This document shows, piece by piece, positions 17,637 to 25,463 of a DNA stretch of 64,000 nucleotides. Position numbers and translations under genes: made by a program. Below the pieces are notes generated by a model that saw only the letters and a program-made list of their open reading frames with translations, searched no databases and was not told the origin of the DNA. The first letter of the stretch is position 1; each line of letters begins with the position of its first letter. Source of the DNA: Streptomyces sp. ISL-96 (GTDB taxonomy: Bacteria > Actinomycetota > Actinomycetes > Streptomycetales > Streptomycetaceae); contig NZ_JAGGPA010000039.1 in the NCBI RefSeq assembly GCF_018614035.1, positions 62,001-126,000 of the forward strand, in the 5' to 3' direction.

Positions 17637-18331
17637 CAGCCGTGCAGCCCGCATTCGGTCTTGTTGCGCCCGGCCCAGCGGCCGGCGCGGGCGTCCTCGC
17701 CCTCCTCGACCCTGCGGGTGCAGGGCGCGCAGCCCACGGACGCGTAACCGTCCATCAGCAGCGGGTTCGTGAGGACGCCGTGCTCGGCGACGTACGCCTC
17801 CACGTCCTCCTGCGTCCAGCGGGCGATCGGCGAGATCTTGACCTTCTGGCGCTTCTCGTCCCACCCGACGACCGGGGTGTTCGCACGGGTCGGGGACTCG
17901 TCGCGGCGCAGGCCGGTCGCCCAGGCGCTGTAACCCTTCAGCCCGTCTTCCAGCGGCTTGACCTTGCGCAGGGCGCAGCACAGGTCGGGGTCGCGGTCGT
18001 GAAGCTTGGGACCGTACTCGGCGTCCTGCTCCTCGACGGACTGCCAGGGCAGCAGGGTGATGACGTTGACGTCCATGACGGCCTCGACGGCGTCCCGCGT
18101 CCCGATGGTCTCCGGGAAGTGGTAGCCGGTGTCGAGGAAGACGACGTCCACGCCGGGCTTGGCGCGGGAGGCGAGGTGGGCGACGACCGCGTCCTCCATG
18201 GAGGAGGTCACGCAGAAACGGTCACCGAAGGTGTCGGCGGCCCACTTGAGGATGTCGAGGGCGGAGGCCTCTTCGAGGTCCCGCCCGGCTTTTTCCGCCA
18301 GCGACTTGAGATCTTCCTGAACCGTGGTCAT
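17636..18331 (-). CDS. cysH: Adenylylsulfate reductase (assimilatory, thioredoxin-dependent)
   Basis: 231 residues. It carries the paired cysteines DLCCALRKVKPL and the C-terminal CAPC pair, which bind the [4Fe-4S] cluster that marks APS reductases rather than PAPS reductases. Converts APS to sulfite. ATG 18331 overlaps the preceding small zinc-ribbon gene by ATGA. Central gene of the operon. Confidence 0.93.
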   Translation of the reverse strand: MTTVQEDLKSLAEKAGRDLEEASALDILKWAADTFGDRFCVTSSMEDAVVAHLASRAKPGVDVVFLDTGYHFPETIGTRDAVEAVMDVNVITLLPWQSVEEQDAEYGPKLHDRDPDLCCALRKVKPLEDGLKGYSAWATGLRRDESPTRANTPVVGWDEKRQKVKISPIARWTQEDVEAYVAEHGVLTNPLLMDGYASVGCAPCTRRVEEGEDARAGRWAGRNKTECGLHG

Positions 18332-18507
18332 ATCTCGTCCCCTCCAACGTCGTTGCGCGCAGCCCCACGGGCGAGGAGCCCGAGGAACTTCAACTGGAAG
18401 GCGCGGTTGCATGCCGCGCATTCCCACGCGCCGTGACCTGTCTCGTTGGGCCGCAGGTCCTCGTCGCCGCAGTACGGGCAGTAGAAGGGCGCCGCACGCT
18501 CGCTCAT
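18328..18507 (-). CDS. Small zinc-ribbon protein between sulfite reductase and cysH
   Basis: 59 residues, too short for common gene callers. Two CxxC pairs (YCPYCG at residues 9-14 and ECAACN at 29-34) form a zinc ribbon, followed by AFQLKFLGLL. It overlaps both neighbours by ATGA, so it is translated with them. The same kind of small protein sits next to sulfite reductase in other Streptomyces. It may deliver metal or electrons, or assist folding of the Fe-S enzymes; the role is unproven. Confidence 0.75.
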   Translation of the reverse strand: MSERAAPFYCPYCGDEDLRPNETGHGAWECAACNRAFQLKFLGLLARGAARNDVGGDEI

Positions 18508-20201
18508 GACAGGTCACCGTCGCTCGCCCGCGCCGCCCAGGTCGCGAAGCGCTCACCGGTTTCGCGCTGCTCCTGGAAGCGGAGCAGCACGCGCTCGACG
18601 TAGTCGGGCAGCTCGGCGGAGGTGACCTTCAGCCCGCGGACCTTGCGGCCGAAACCGGCCTCAAGACCGAGCGCGCCGCCGAGGTGCACCTGGAAGCCCT
18701 CGACCTGGTTGCCTTCGTCGTCAAGGACCAGCTGGCCCTTGAGACCGATGTCCGCCACCTGGATACGGGCGCAGGCGTTCGGGCAGCCGTTGATGTTGAT
18801 CGTGATGGGCTCGTCGAACTCCGGGATGCGCCGCTCCAGCTCGTCGATGAGCGACGCGCCGCGCGCCTTCGTCTCGACGATCGCGAGTTTGCAGAACTCG
18901 ATTCCGGTGCAGGCCATCGTGCCGCGCCGGAACGGCGACGGCGTGACCCGCAGGTCCAGCGCCTCCAGCCCGGCGACGAGCGACTCGACCTGAGCTTCCT
19001 CAACGTCGAGCACGATCATCTTCTGCTCGGCGGTGGTACGCAGCCGGCCCGAGCCGTGGGCTCCGGCCAGGTCGGCGATCTTCGTCAGCGTGGCGCCGTC
19101 CACGCGGCCGACGCGCGGGGCGAAGCCGACGTAGAAGCGGCCGTCCTTCTGCTTGTGCACGCCGAGGTGATCGCGCCACGTCCCGGAGGGCTGCTCGGGC
19201 GCGGGGCCGTCGACCAGCTTGTACTTGAGGTACTCGTCCTCCAGGATCTGGCGGAACTTCTCCGGACCCCAGTCGGCGACGAGGAACTTCAGGCGGGCGC
19301 GGGTGCGCAGGCGGCGGTAGCCGTAGTCGCGGAAGATGCCGATGACGCCGCCGTAGACGTCCGGCACCTCGTCGAGCGGCACCCAGGCGCCGAGGCGGAC
19401 ACCGAGCTTGGGGTTGGTGGAGAGCCCGCCGCCGACCCAGAGGTCGAAGCCGGGCCCGTGCTCGGGGTGGTTGACGCCGACGAAGGCGATGTCGTTGATC
19501 TCGTGCGCGACGTCGAGCTGCGGCGATCCGGACACCGCGGACTTGAACTTGCGGGGCAGGTTCGAGAAGTCCGGGTTGCCGATGAAGCGGCGCTGGATCT
19601 CGTCGATGGCGGGGGAGCCGTCGATGATCTCGTTCTCGGCGATGCCCGCGACCGGGGAGCCGAGGATGACGCGGGGCGTGTCACCGCAGGCCTCGGTCGT
19701 CGAGAGCCCGACTTCTTCGAGCCGACGCCAGATCTCCGGTACGTCCTCGATCCGGATCCAGTGGTACTGGACGTTCTGCCGGTCGGTGAGGTCGGCCGTC
19801 CCGCGCGCGAACTCCTGCGAGATCTCACCGATGACACGCAGCTGCTCGGTGGTCAGCCGCCCGCCGTCGATGCGCACGCGCAGCATGAAGTACTCGTCGT
19901 CCAGCTCCTCCGGCTCCAGGATCGCGGTCTTGCCGCCGTCGATCCCGGGCTTGCGCTGGGTGTAAAGACCCCACCAGCGCATACGGCCACGGAGGTCATT
20001 GGGGTCGATCGAGTCGAATCCCCGCTTGGAGTAGATCGTCTCAATGCGTGTCCGCACGTTGAGACCGTCGTCGTCCTTCTTGAACTGCTCATTGCCATTG
20101 AGGGGGGTGAAGTGACCTACGGCCCACTGACCCTCGCCACGGTGGCGTCCGGCCTTGCGGCGGGGCGTGACGGCAGCGGGCTTTTCCGGCGTGGCGGCCA
20201 T
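18504..20201 (-). CDS. sir: Ferredoxin-dependent sulfite reductase (nitrite/sulfite reductase family)
   Basis: 565 residues. CTGIEFCKLA and NGCPNACAR give the four cysteines that hold the [4Fe-4S] cluster coupled to siroheme. Two ferredoxin-like half-domains are seen. It reduces sulfite to sulfide by six electrons from ferredoxin. I set the start at ATG 20201 (AGAAGGA about 11 bases upstream) rather than the track-maximum start, which runs into leader sequence. First enzyme gene of the operon, preceded by a leader peptide. Assignment as sulfite rather than nitrite reductase follows from the cys context. Confidence 0.92.
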   Translation of the reverse strand: MAATPEKPAAVTPRRKAGRHRGEGQWAVGHFTPLNGNEQFKKDDDGLNVRTRIETIYSKRGFDSIDPNDLRGRMRWWGLYTQRKPGIDGGKTAILEPEELDDEYFMLRVRIDGGRLTTEQLRVIGEISQEFARGTADLTDRQNVQYHWIRIEDVPEIWRRLEEVGLSTTEACGDTPRVILGSPVAGIAENEIIDGSPAIDEIQRRFIGNPDFSNLPRKFKSAVSGSPQLDVAHEINDIAFVGVNHPEHGPGFDLWVGGGLSTNPKLGVRLGAWVPLDEVPDVYGGVIGIFRDYGYRRLRTRARLKFLVADWGPEKFRQILEDEYLKYKLVDGPAPEQPSGTWRDHLGVHKQKDGRFYVGFAPRVGRVDGATLTKIADLAGAHGSGRLRTTAEQKMIVLDVEEAQVESLVAGLEALDLRVTPSPFRRGTMACTGIEFCKLAIVETKARGASLIDELERRIPEFDEPITININGCPNACARIQVADIGLKGQLVLDDEGNQVEGFQVHLGGALGLEAGFGRKVRGLKVTSAELPDYVERVLLRFQEQRETGERFATWAARASDGDLS

Positions 20202-20302
20202 GGTTGTGTTCGTCCTTCTCTGGCGGCTCAAGGAGTGGCGGATCGCGCCGGCCGTCCCCTGTGACCAGCAAAAAAGACGGTCGGACACGACAGATCGGAG
20301 TG

Positions 20303-20321
20303 CTCCGCCGGGTGAGCGGAG
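20303..20321 (-). promoter_or_regulatory. Leader hairpin between leader peptide and sulfite reductase
   Basis: On the minus strand CTCCGC and GCGGAG form a 6-bp stem with a 7-base loop, 75 bases past the leader-peptide stop; a run of six T residues lies about 30 bases farther on (20270-20275). The layout would suit attenuation or Rho-dependent control linked to leader translation, but the stem is short. Confidence 0.3.
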
Positions 20322-20395
20322 ATCACGTGCGTATCGGGGTGGCCGGCTCGTCCGCGACGGCGGGGACGGCTAATGAATTCGGTGGTGCTGTGCTG

Positions 20396-20479
20396 TCAGC
20401 CCACCGGACAGATGGCGCTGGACATGCGGCCGAGGTCGACGTGCCGCCGACTCACCAAGGCAACTCCAGCTGAAGACAT
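20396..20479 (-). CDS. Cysteine-type leader peptide upstream of sulfite reductase
   Basis: 27 codons on the minus strand containing SRRHVDLGRMSSAIC followed by PVG and a stop. This matches the short actinobacterial leader peptides (RRHVDL...C pattern) found before sulfur and cysteine genes. The single cysteine is four codons from the stop, where slow decoding at low cysteinyl-tRNA could alter folding of the following 194-base leader. Too short for ordinary ORF calling. Start ATG 20479; an internal GTG is possible. Confidence 0.75.
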   Translation of the reverse strand: MSSAGVALVSRRHVDLGRMSSAICPVG

Positions 20480-20522
20480 GACGGAAGCGTGTCATGGGGA
20501 TCTCCGGCCAGTCCACCACCGA

Positions 20523-20533
20523 CCACAATGTGG
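20523..20533. promoter_or_regulatory. Perfect palindrome upstream of the sulfur operon
   Basis: CCACAATGTGG is an 11-base palindrome with one central base, 44 bases upstream of the leader-peptide start, where a promoter is expected. On the minus strand it follows TTGTCC. Candidate operator for a sulfur regulator; no regulator gene is adjacent. Confidence 0.35.
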
Positions 20534-20590
20534 ACAACTCTGTCCCGAATCGCGAGACAGTGTGTTGCCGGTCACTTTCTGGATGCCGGT

Positions 20591-21160
20591 TCAGGCGTGC
20601 GCCCCGGTCCACGGTCCGACCGTCTCCACGTCCTCTTCCTCGGCGGTCTTCGTCTCGAAGAGCCGGAAGCCGCGGCGCAGGTAGTTGTCCATGGCGTGCG
20701 GCCCGTCCTTGCTGCACGTATGCAGCCACACCCGCTTCGTCTCGGGCCGGCCTGGCCACCGCTCGGCGAGATCCCACGCGCGCGCGACCCCGTAGGACAG
20801 GAGGTGCCCGCCGATCCGCCGCCCCCGGAAGGCCGGGATCAGACCGAAGTACATGATCTCCACGACACCCTCGTCCTGCGGGTCCAGCTCCACGTACCCC
20901 GCCGGAGTGCCGTTGACGTACGCGACCCAGGTCTCGACCCCGGGCCGGTCCAGGGCCGCCTGCCACTGCTCGTACGTCAGCCCGAGCCGGTCGGTCCACT
21001 GGATGTCACCGCCCACCGCGGTGTAGAGGAAGCGGCTGAACTCGGGGGAGGGGATCTCCGCCCGCACGATCCGGATGTCGCCCGGCGGCGCGGCGGAGGG
21101 GCGCAGGTCGTCGGGCGAGGTCTGTTCCAGCGACCAGGTGGTCACGGTGATGGTGCGCAT
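20591..21160 (-). CDS. GNAT-family N-acetyltransferase
   Basis: 189 residues. Acetyl-CoA binding region IPAFRGRRIGGHLLSYGV (Q/RxxGxG/A pattern) and the preceding beta-4 strand VVEIMYFGLIP identify the GNAT fold. ATG 21160 begins RTITVTTWSLEQ. Transfers acetyl from acetyl-CoA to an amine; substrate unknown. Transcribed divergently from the metalloprotease. Confidence 0.85.
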   Translation of the reverse strand: MRTITVTTWSLEQTSPDDLRPSAAPPGDIRIVRAEIPSPEFSRFLYTAVGGDIQWTDRLGLTYEQWQAALDRPGVETWVAYVNGTPAGYVELDPQDEGVVEIMYFGLIPAFRGRRIGGHLLSYGVARAWDLAERWPGRPETKRVWLHTCSKDGPHAMDNYLRRGFRLFETKTAEEEDVETVGPWTGAHA

Positions 21161-21266
21161 GCGGCAAGCGAACCATGTGTCCGGGCCCTGGCCAAAGCCG
21201 GGCGCGTACGGGATGATCACGCCCGCGCCACGCCACCCCCCGCATCCCTTGGCAGAAGGATGTTCC

Positions 21267-22310
21267 ATGTCCCGTCGCACACACCGCGGCCTGCTCGCCG
21301 CGGCCACCCTCACCGCGGCTCTCGCCACCCTGGCCACCCTGACCGCCCCCGCCGGGGCCTCGGCCGGCCCGTTCCCGCAGGCCCGGCTCTTCATGGTCAA
21401 CCCGGTCCAGTCCTCGAACGACCAGTCGCTGACCGACGCGAAGGACTCGGCCGACGCCGTCCCCTCTTCCGCGTACGGCACGGCCGCGCTGCGCAACCTG
21501 GACGCGAGCGGCGGACTGTCCGGCAGGTGGGCATACGTGAGATCGGATACCGGCGCCTCGGCGAAGGTCGCGGAAGCGGGTACGTACGACCGTCACGACG
21601 ACCAGTTCGAGCAGGTCATGGCCTACTTCTGGGTCAATGAGTCGCAGGAGTACCTCCAGGGGCTGGGCTTCGGCAGCGAGCTGCCCGGCGCGAATGACCG
21701 GGCGCAGCCGGTCCGAATCAACCAGTGGGGCTCGGACAACTCCTTCTTCACGGACAAGAAGGCGGAGATCCGCTTCGGCAAGGGCGGTGTCGACGACGCC
21801 GAGGACGCCGAGGTGGTCATGCACGAGTACGGGCACGCCGTGCACCACGCGCAGGTGCCGGGCTTCGGCACGTCGGTGGAGGCCGGGGCGATCGGCGAGG
21901 CGTTCGGCGACTACCTCGCGGTGACGGTGGGCGCGCACGCGGCGGCGAAGTACGGCTGGCCGCTGAAGGCGGACGTGGCGTGCGTCGCGGACTGGGACGC
22001 GGTGTCGTACACGTCGACCACGCCGCACTGCCTGCGGCGGGTGGACGGCAGCAAGGTCTACGGCGACCGGGTCGGCCAGGTGCACGCGGACGGGCAGATC
22101 TGGTCCCGCGCGCTGTTCGACATCCGGTCCAAGCTCGGTGCGCGCACGGCGGACCGGATCATCGTGAACGCGCAGTTCGGCTTCGCGCCGGACACGAGCT
22201 TCACGGACGCGGCTCTGACGACGATCGAGACGGCCCGGAAGATGCACGGCGAGCGCGCGGTGACCGCGGTACGGGACGCGTTCCGGGCACGGGAAATCCC
22301 GGGGGTCTGA
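21267..22310 (+). CDS. Secreted zinc metalloprotease (HExxH, fungalysin/thermolysin-like clan)
   Basis: 347 residues. A signal peptide (residues 1-32, ending ASAGP) leads to a domain with HEYGHAVHH (zinc His residues and catalytic Glu) and, about 20 residues later, EAFGDYLAV, supplying the third ligand as in gluzincins. Shorter than M4/M36 proteases and lacking their long FTP/PepSY propeptide, so it is a compact member. Related actinobacterial proteins carry M36-like annotation. ATG 21267 follows AGAAGGA. A small hairpin follows the stop. Confidence 0.82.
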   Translation: MSRRTHRGLLAAATLTAALATLATLTAPAGASAGPFPQARLFMVNPVQSSNDQSLTDAKDSADAVPSSAYGTAALRNLDASGGLSGRWAYVRSDTGASAKVAEAGTYDRHDDQFEQVMAYFWVNESQEYLQGLGFGSELPGANDRAQPVRINQWGSDNSFFTDKKAEIRFGKGGVDDAEDAEVVMHEYGHAVHHAQVPGFGTSVEAGAIGEAFGDYLAVTVGAHAAAKYGWPLKADVACVADWDAVSYTSTTPHCLRRVDGSKVYGDRVGQVHADGQIWSRALFDIRSKLGARTADRIIVNAQFGFAPDTSFTDAALTTIETARKMHGERAVTAVRDAFRAREIPGV

Positions 22311-22315
22311 GGCCG

Positions 22316-22337
22316 GCCGGGCGGCGGCTCACCCGGC
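22316..22337 (+). terminator. Weak hairpin after the metalloprotease
   Basis: GCCGGG and CCCGGC with a 10-base loop, five bases after the stop. No T-run. The remaining 120 bases before the next gene show nothing else clear. Confidence 0.35.
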
Positions 22338-22458
22338 ATGGGGTGGGCCGTCGCCCGCGTCCAGCAGCGGCACACTCGGTAGGGCGGTCGGTGTCGCGGG
22401 TGGAGCTGCTTTGCTTCCTGGAACGCGTCCAGCTCCAGCTCTCCGGCTTCGCGCACGG

Positions 22459-22749
22459 CTAGAACGGGGGCGTACCCAGCCCTTCCATACGTAGAGCAGT
22501 GAACTCGGCCTCGTAGTCGTGATACGTGGGCTCCACGAACATCTTGCGCTCCTGACCGTCCGGCATGCGAAGCCGAAGATCTTCGCTGTTCGCAATGTCG
22601 TAAACCCGCGCCGTCTCGACCTCGCGCAGTATGCCGCCCCACTTGTGATCCGCCTTGCGGCCATAGGTGACGAGGTCGGCCTGGACGTAGAGCCGCAGAT
22701 CCTCGCCCGCAAGGAGTATGGCGTCGCCTTCGTAGGTGCCGTTCGTCAT
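22459..22749 (-). CDS. Small hypothetical protein
   Basis: 96 residues beginning TNGTYEGDAILLAGEDLRLY, with predicted beta-strand-rich character and alternating hydrophobic pattern. No cysteine pair, membrane segment or known motif. Codon third positions are G/C-rich on this strand. Similar short proteins (beginning 'gtYeGDAiLla') are seen in Streptomyces near mobile DNA, but I do not recognise a function. Separated from its neighbours by 100-350 bases. Confidence 0.6.
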   Translation of the reverse strand: MTNGTYEGDAILLAGEDLRLYVQADLVTYGRKADHKWGGILREVETARVYDIANSEDLRLRMPDGQERKMFVEPTYHDYEAEFTALRMEGLGTPPF

Positions 22750-23026
22750 GCCTCAAGGTTCCGCCCGCAGGCGCGGCCTCGCGAGCGGACTACTCCCAGG
22801 GCGTTCCTACCGCCCGAGACCGCAAGTAGCGGCCGGGGCCATCGGAGCCGCCCCCTGAGCTCATCTGAGCGCACTCCTCAGTGCACTACGGTGGGGTCGA
22901 TGTACAGTCTTACTTGTCAGTGTCGGTTGAATCGGAGCTGTGCTGCGCATAGTTTCGAATCACAGAACCACTGAAAGCATGAGAGGGCCCAACTCCTGCC
23001 AGAGTCGAGCCCCCTCGCGCAGTTCA
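22750..23026. other. Intergenic region without convincing gene
   Basis: Nothing convincing is coded here. A 24-codon reading frame (22900-22974, starting YSLTCQC) lies behind TACGGT and could be leaderless, but its upstream frame has no support. Together with the hairpin that follows it marks the start of AT-richer DNA leading into the island. Confidence 0.4.
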
Positions 23027-23059
23027 CGAGCCCGGTCGCCTAGCAGCAGACCGGGCTCG
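23027..23059. terminator. Strong bidirectional hairpin
   Basis: CGAGCCCGGTC (23027-23037) and GACCGGGCTCG (23049-23059) are perfectly complementary over 11 bp with an 11-base loop. It lies just past the small membrane ORF on the minus strand and would terminate transcription into or out of the island. Confidence 0.65.
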
Positions 23060-23109
23060 CTGCGTATGCAGCTGCCGCGGCCCCGACCGGCGTCTCGTGT
23101 GTGGGCGTT

Positions 23110-23235
23110 CTACCGGACGAACTCTCCCACTGCGGCGATCGCCGCCAGGAGCAACCCGACGAGCCCGATGCCGACCGTCAACCGCTCATAGACGGTCCAC
23201 CTCTGACGTGGGTTGCTCTCCTCGCGATCGTCCAC
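23110..23235 (-). CDS. Small single-pass membrane protein
   Basis: 41 codons from GTG 23235, preceded by AGGGAGGGG five bases upstream. The protein has a charged N-terminus (DDREESNPRQRW) and a C-terminal hydrophobic helix (LTVGIGLVGLLLAAIAAVG). TAGGAT, a Streptomyces -10 hexamer, lies at 23332-23337 on the same strand. A longer reading from ATG 23292 has no ribosome site. Looks like the small membrane proteins that accompany actinobacterial integrative elements; function unknown. Confidence 0.5.
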   Translation of the reverse strand: MDDREESNPRQRWTVYERLTVGIGLVGLLLAAIAAVGEFVR

Positions 23236-23740
23236 TGCCCCTCCCTTTCTCCGTTCAGCCCCGGATGGGCCGAAGCCCGCGAACCCGCCCATTTGTAGGC
23301 GGAGTTGGGGGAGATCGGTGGAACAGCGATTATCCTACACACACCAAGGGGGGTAGACGCCAACAGCCACGTTTCCGCAGGTCAGTGGCGCGATGGGCGT
23401 AACGTCCGCCGTGGCGACGGAAGTTAAAGACCAACTGATGACCTTGAATAAGACGCTCACGATTATTTCCGTGTAGCGAAACGCTGATCCGGCAATTGGT
23501 GACCACTTAATTGACATCTAAGTGGTCACCTAATCGGCGACTATTTCGGAGGACTGTTCCGGCGCGCTTTTCAGCTCAGGAATCTGCGTGGCTCCCCAGG
23601 CGTCATCACATAGGAAGCCAGACTTGCAGCCTCGCCGGCGTGCGGGGCTTCCTTGTGTCACAGAACAGCCATACCGGTACCACACGCCCCACACCGCGGG
23701 CACGATGCTCCCCTCACCAGCAAGAATCCCAAGGGGGATC
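23236..23740. other. AT-richer intergenic region at the island edge
   Basis: About 500 bases without a supported gene. Base composition drops sharply around 23400-23540 compared with flanking genes. It contains the TAGGAT box for the small membrane ORF and the perfect inverted repeat at 23498-23530. Short reading frames on both strands show no codon bias. Likely promoter region of the PASTA lipoprotein plus remnants of an insertion. Confidence 0.5.
23498..23530. repeat. Perfect 12-bp inverted repeat
   Basis: GGTGACCACTTA (23498-23509) and TAAGTGGTCACC (23519-23530) are exact complements separated by ATTGACATC. Outside the arms the similarity continues with one indel (ATT / TAAT). It could be a transposon end pair, recombinase site, operator or terminator. 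No second copy was seen in the window. Confidence 0.7.
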
Positions 23741-24364
23741 ATGCGCACCTGCACCACCACCCTCGCGCTCGCCGCCGCAGCGCTGCTCACGCTTACCGCG
23801 TGCCAAGACACCACTCAGGCGGGGTCAGACAGCACCAGCGAGAGCAAAGCACCTGCCCCCGCCAGTCCCGGGAGCAACGACGACGCAAAGCCCGCCGCAC
23901 TGCCCAACATGGTCGGCAAGGGCCTCCAGTCCGCCCAGGATCAAGCCCAGGCAGCAGGGTTCTACGTCCTCAAGTCCCACGACTCCCTCGGACGGGCACG
24001 TAACCAAGTCCTCGACCGACAGTGGAAGGTCTGCACCCAGACGCCCAAGGCCGGCGAGCACCTGACCGACACAACGGTCGACTTCGGAACCGTGAAGCTC
24101 ACCGAGGACTGTCCCAGCGCAGACCAGGGGGAGCCGAAGGAAGCTGGCGGGACGATGCCCGACTTCGCGGGCAAGTCCGTCAAAGCTGCGAGGCAAGCCC
24201 TGGACAGCTCGACCAGCCTCACCGTGGCCGACCTCTCTGGTGAAAGCCGCATGGTCCTCATGGAGTCCAACTGGAAGGTCTGCGGGCAGGACCCGAAAGC
24301 AGGCTCAAAGCTCGATGGGCAGCCAGTCACCCTCACCGCGGTGAAGTTCGAAGAGTCCTGCTGA
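23741..24364 (+). CDS. PASTA-like domain lipoprotein
   Basis: 207 residues. Signal peptide with lipobox LLTLTAC (Cys at about residue 20), a Ser/Pro/Ala-rich linker, then two tandem repeats: LPNMVGKGLQSAQDQAQAAG...WKVCTQTPKAG and MPDFAGKSVKAARQALDSS...WKVCGQDPKAG, each ending in a beta-strand and Cys. These resemble PASTA modules that bind peptidoglycan fragments, in the version with W-VC-Q-P common in Streptomyces exported proteins. ATG 23741 follows AAGGGGG; longer readings have no signal. First gene of the island. Confidence 0.72.
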   Translation: MRTCTTTLALAAAALLTLTACQDTTQAGSDSTSESKAPAPASPGSNDDAKPAALPNMVGKGLQSAQDQAQAAGFYVLKSHDSLGRARNQVLDRQWKVCTQTPKAGEHLTDTTVDFGTVKLTEDCPSADQGEPKEAGGTMPDFAGKSVKAARQALDSSTSLTVADLSGESRMVLMESNWKVCGQDPKAGSKLDGQPVTLTAVKFEESC

Positions 24365-24380
24365 TCGCCTCGCCCTTTCT

Positions 24381-24411
24381 GCCCGGCCGTCCCCTGCTCC
24401 GGCGGCCGGGC
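24381..24411 (+). terminator. Terminator after the PASTA lipoprotein
   Basis: GCCCGGCCG (24381-24389) pairs with CGGCCGGGC (24403-24411), 13-base loop, followed by TTCTG. Seventeen bases after the stop codon. Confidence 0.7.
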
Positions 24412-24435
24412 TTCTGCATGTTCCGGAGGTGACCT

Positions 24436-24587
24436 ATGGCCTCCAGGCTCGTCACCGCTGAAGAGCGCGAAGAGATCCGTCGGCTGCACGGTGAGGCCAA
24501 GGGCTGTAACGAGATCGCGAAGCTCCTGCGCCGCAGCGGCATGACCATCAGCGCACACGTCGAAGCCCTCGGCTTGCCTTGGTCCTG
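24436..24587 (+). pseudogene. Truncated helix-turn-helix protein fragment
   Basis: ATG 24436 with GGAGG upstream opens a frame whose first ~48 residues (VTAEEREEIRRLHGEAKG ... IAKLLRRSGMTISAHVEAL) match Streptomyces resolvase/IS30-like HTH proteins. After LGLPW similarity stops and the frame runs into unrelated sequence (SAASCRSASSRSTARR), which reads as coding on the opposite strand. The rest of the gene has been lost at a junction near 24580. Confidence 0.6.
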
Positions 24588-24727
24588 CTATGGATCGGCG
24601 GCCAGTTGCCGCTCCGCCTCGTCGCGGAGTACGGCCAGGCGGCCTGCCACCACCAGCGCGACCTGTTGCCGGTAGCGGTCGGCGTCCCGGTTGTCGACGA
24701 CGGGGCTCCACGTCGGCGTGCGGCGAT
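24588..24727 (-). pseudogene. Orphan C-terminal coding remnant
   Basis: On the minus strand a frame without start, ending in TAG at 24588, reads TPTWSPVVDNRDADRYRQQV ... LRDEAERQLAADP with strongly G/C third positions. It looks like the tail of a lost gene lying between the HTH fragment and the LacI remnant. Family not recognised. Confidence 0.4.
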
Positions 24728-25245
24728 TCAGCCCGGAGGACGCAGTTCGCCCGAGCCCCGGGCGATCAGCGTCACCGGTACCGTCCGGGTCCGCGCCGCC
24801 GAGCGGTCGCCGGACAAGCGGGCCAGGATCTGCTCCGCCGCAGCCGTCCCCATCGCCGCCGGTTCTGCGCGACGACCGTCAGGCCCGGCTCCAGCACCGC
24901 CGCCAGCGGCAGATCGTCGAAGCCGACCAGGGCGACATCGCGCCGGCCGGCCTCGGCGAGCGCCGGGACGACCCGAGCGAGGCGAAGTTGTTCGCCGCGA
25001 ACACGGCGGTCGGGGGAGTGGCGAGGGCGAGCAGGCGGCGTACGGCGACCCCTGCCGCGTACGGGTCGTGGGCCGTGACGACCAGCGAAGGGTCGTACGG
25101 AAGACCCGCCTCCGCCAGCGCCGCCCGATAACCCGCAGCCGCATCTTGCGGGTATAGAGGGTGGCCGGCCGGTCCCCGATGAAGGCGACCCGGCGATGGC
25201 CGTGCGCGATCAGATGCGCCACGCCCACCCGCGCCAGGGAAGAAG
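24728..25245 (-). pseudogene. LacI-family regulator remnant with multiple frameshifts
   Basis: Pieces of a LacI ligand-binding domain occur in three frames: HLIAHGHRRVAFIGDRPATL, then GYRAALAEAGLPYDPSLVV...PTAVFAANNFAS, then VALVGFDDLPLAAVLEPGLT, then GTAAAEQILARLSG to the stop at 24728. At least three frameshifts separate them. The DNA-binding half is missing: at about 25245 the sequence switches to a plus-strand fragment. A decayed gene. Confidence 0.7.
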
Positions 25246-25446
25246 GTGACGGCGCACTCGCTGCGGGCCGGGCCGAACACCGAGATGGTCGCCGCCAGCG
25301 TCCCCCTGCGGGAACGCAACCGCCGCGGCCGGTGGTCTCCCGAGTCGCACACCGCGGACACCGTGTACGACAGGCCCGAGACCGACGACCAGTACGACCC
25401 ACTGTCCAAGGTCCCCATCGGCGGCCACAAGCCCCCTTCGAGCTGA
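25246..25446 (+). pseudogene. Unrecognised C-terminal gene fragment
   Basis: A 66-codon frame from GTG 25246 (TAHSLRAGPNTEMVAASVPL ... YDPLSKVPIGGHKPP) has near-uniform G/C third positions, so it derives from a real gene, but it begins exactly where the LacI remnant ends. Probably the 3' end of a deleted gene. It could still be translated, since GAAGAAG precedes the GTG. Family not recognised. Confidence 0.4.
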
Positions 25447-25463
25447 CCTGACGGACGCGCTGG

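Noticed and set aside
20370..20590. Plus-strand frames between sulfite reductase and the acetyltransferase
   Set aside because: No codon bias; the region is better explained by the leader peptide and promoter on the minus strand.
22930..22985. TTTCGAATC followed by AGAACCA resembles the T-loop and 3' end of a tRNA, which would suggest an att site
   Set aside because: The flanking bases do not form a T-stem and no anticodon or D arms are present.
23097..23402. 101-codon plus-strand frame over the small membrane ORF
   Set aside because: Arg/Pro-rich shadow composition, and the minus-strand ORF has a ribosome site and a membrane helix.
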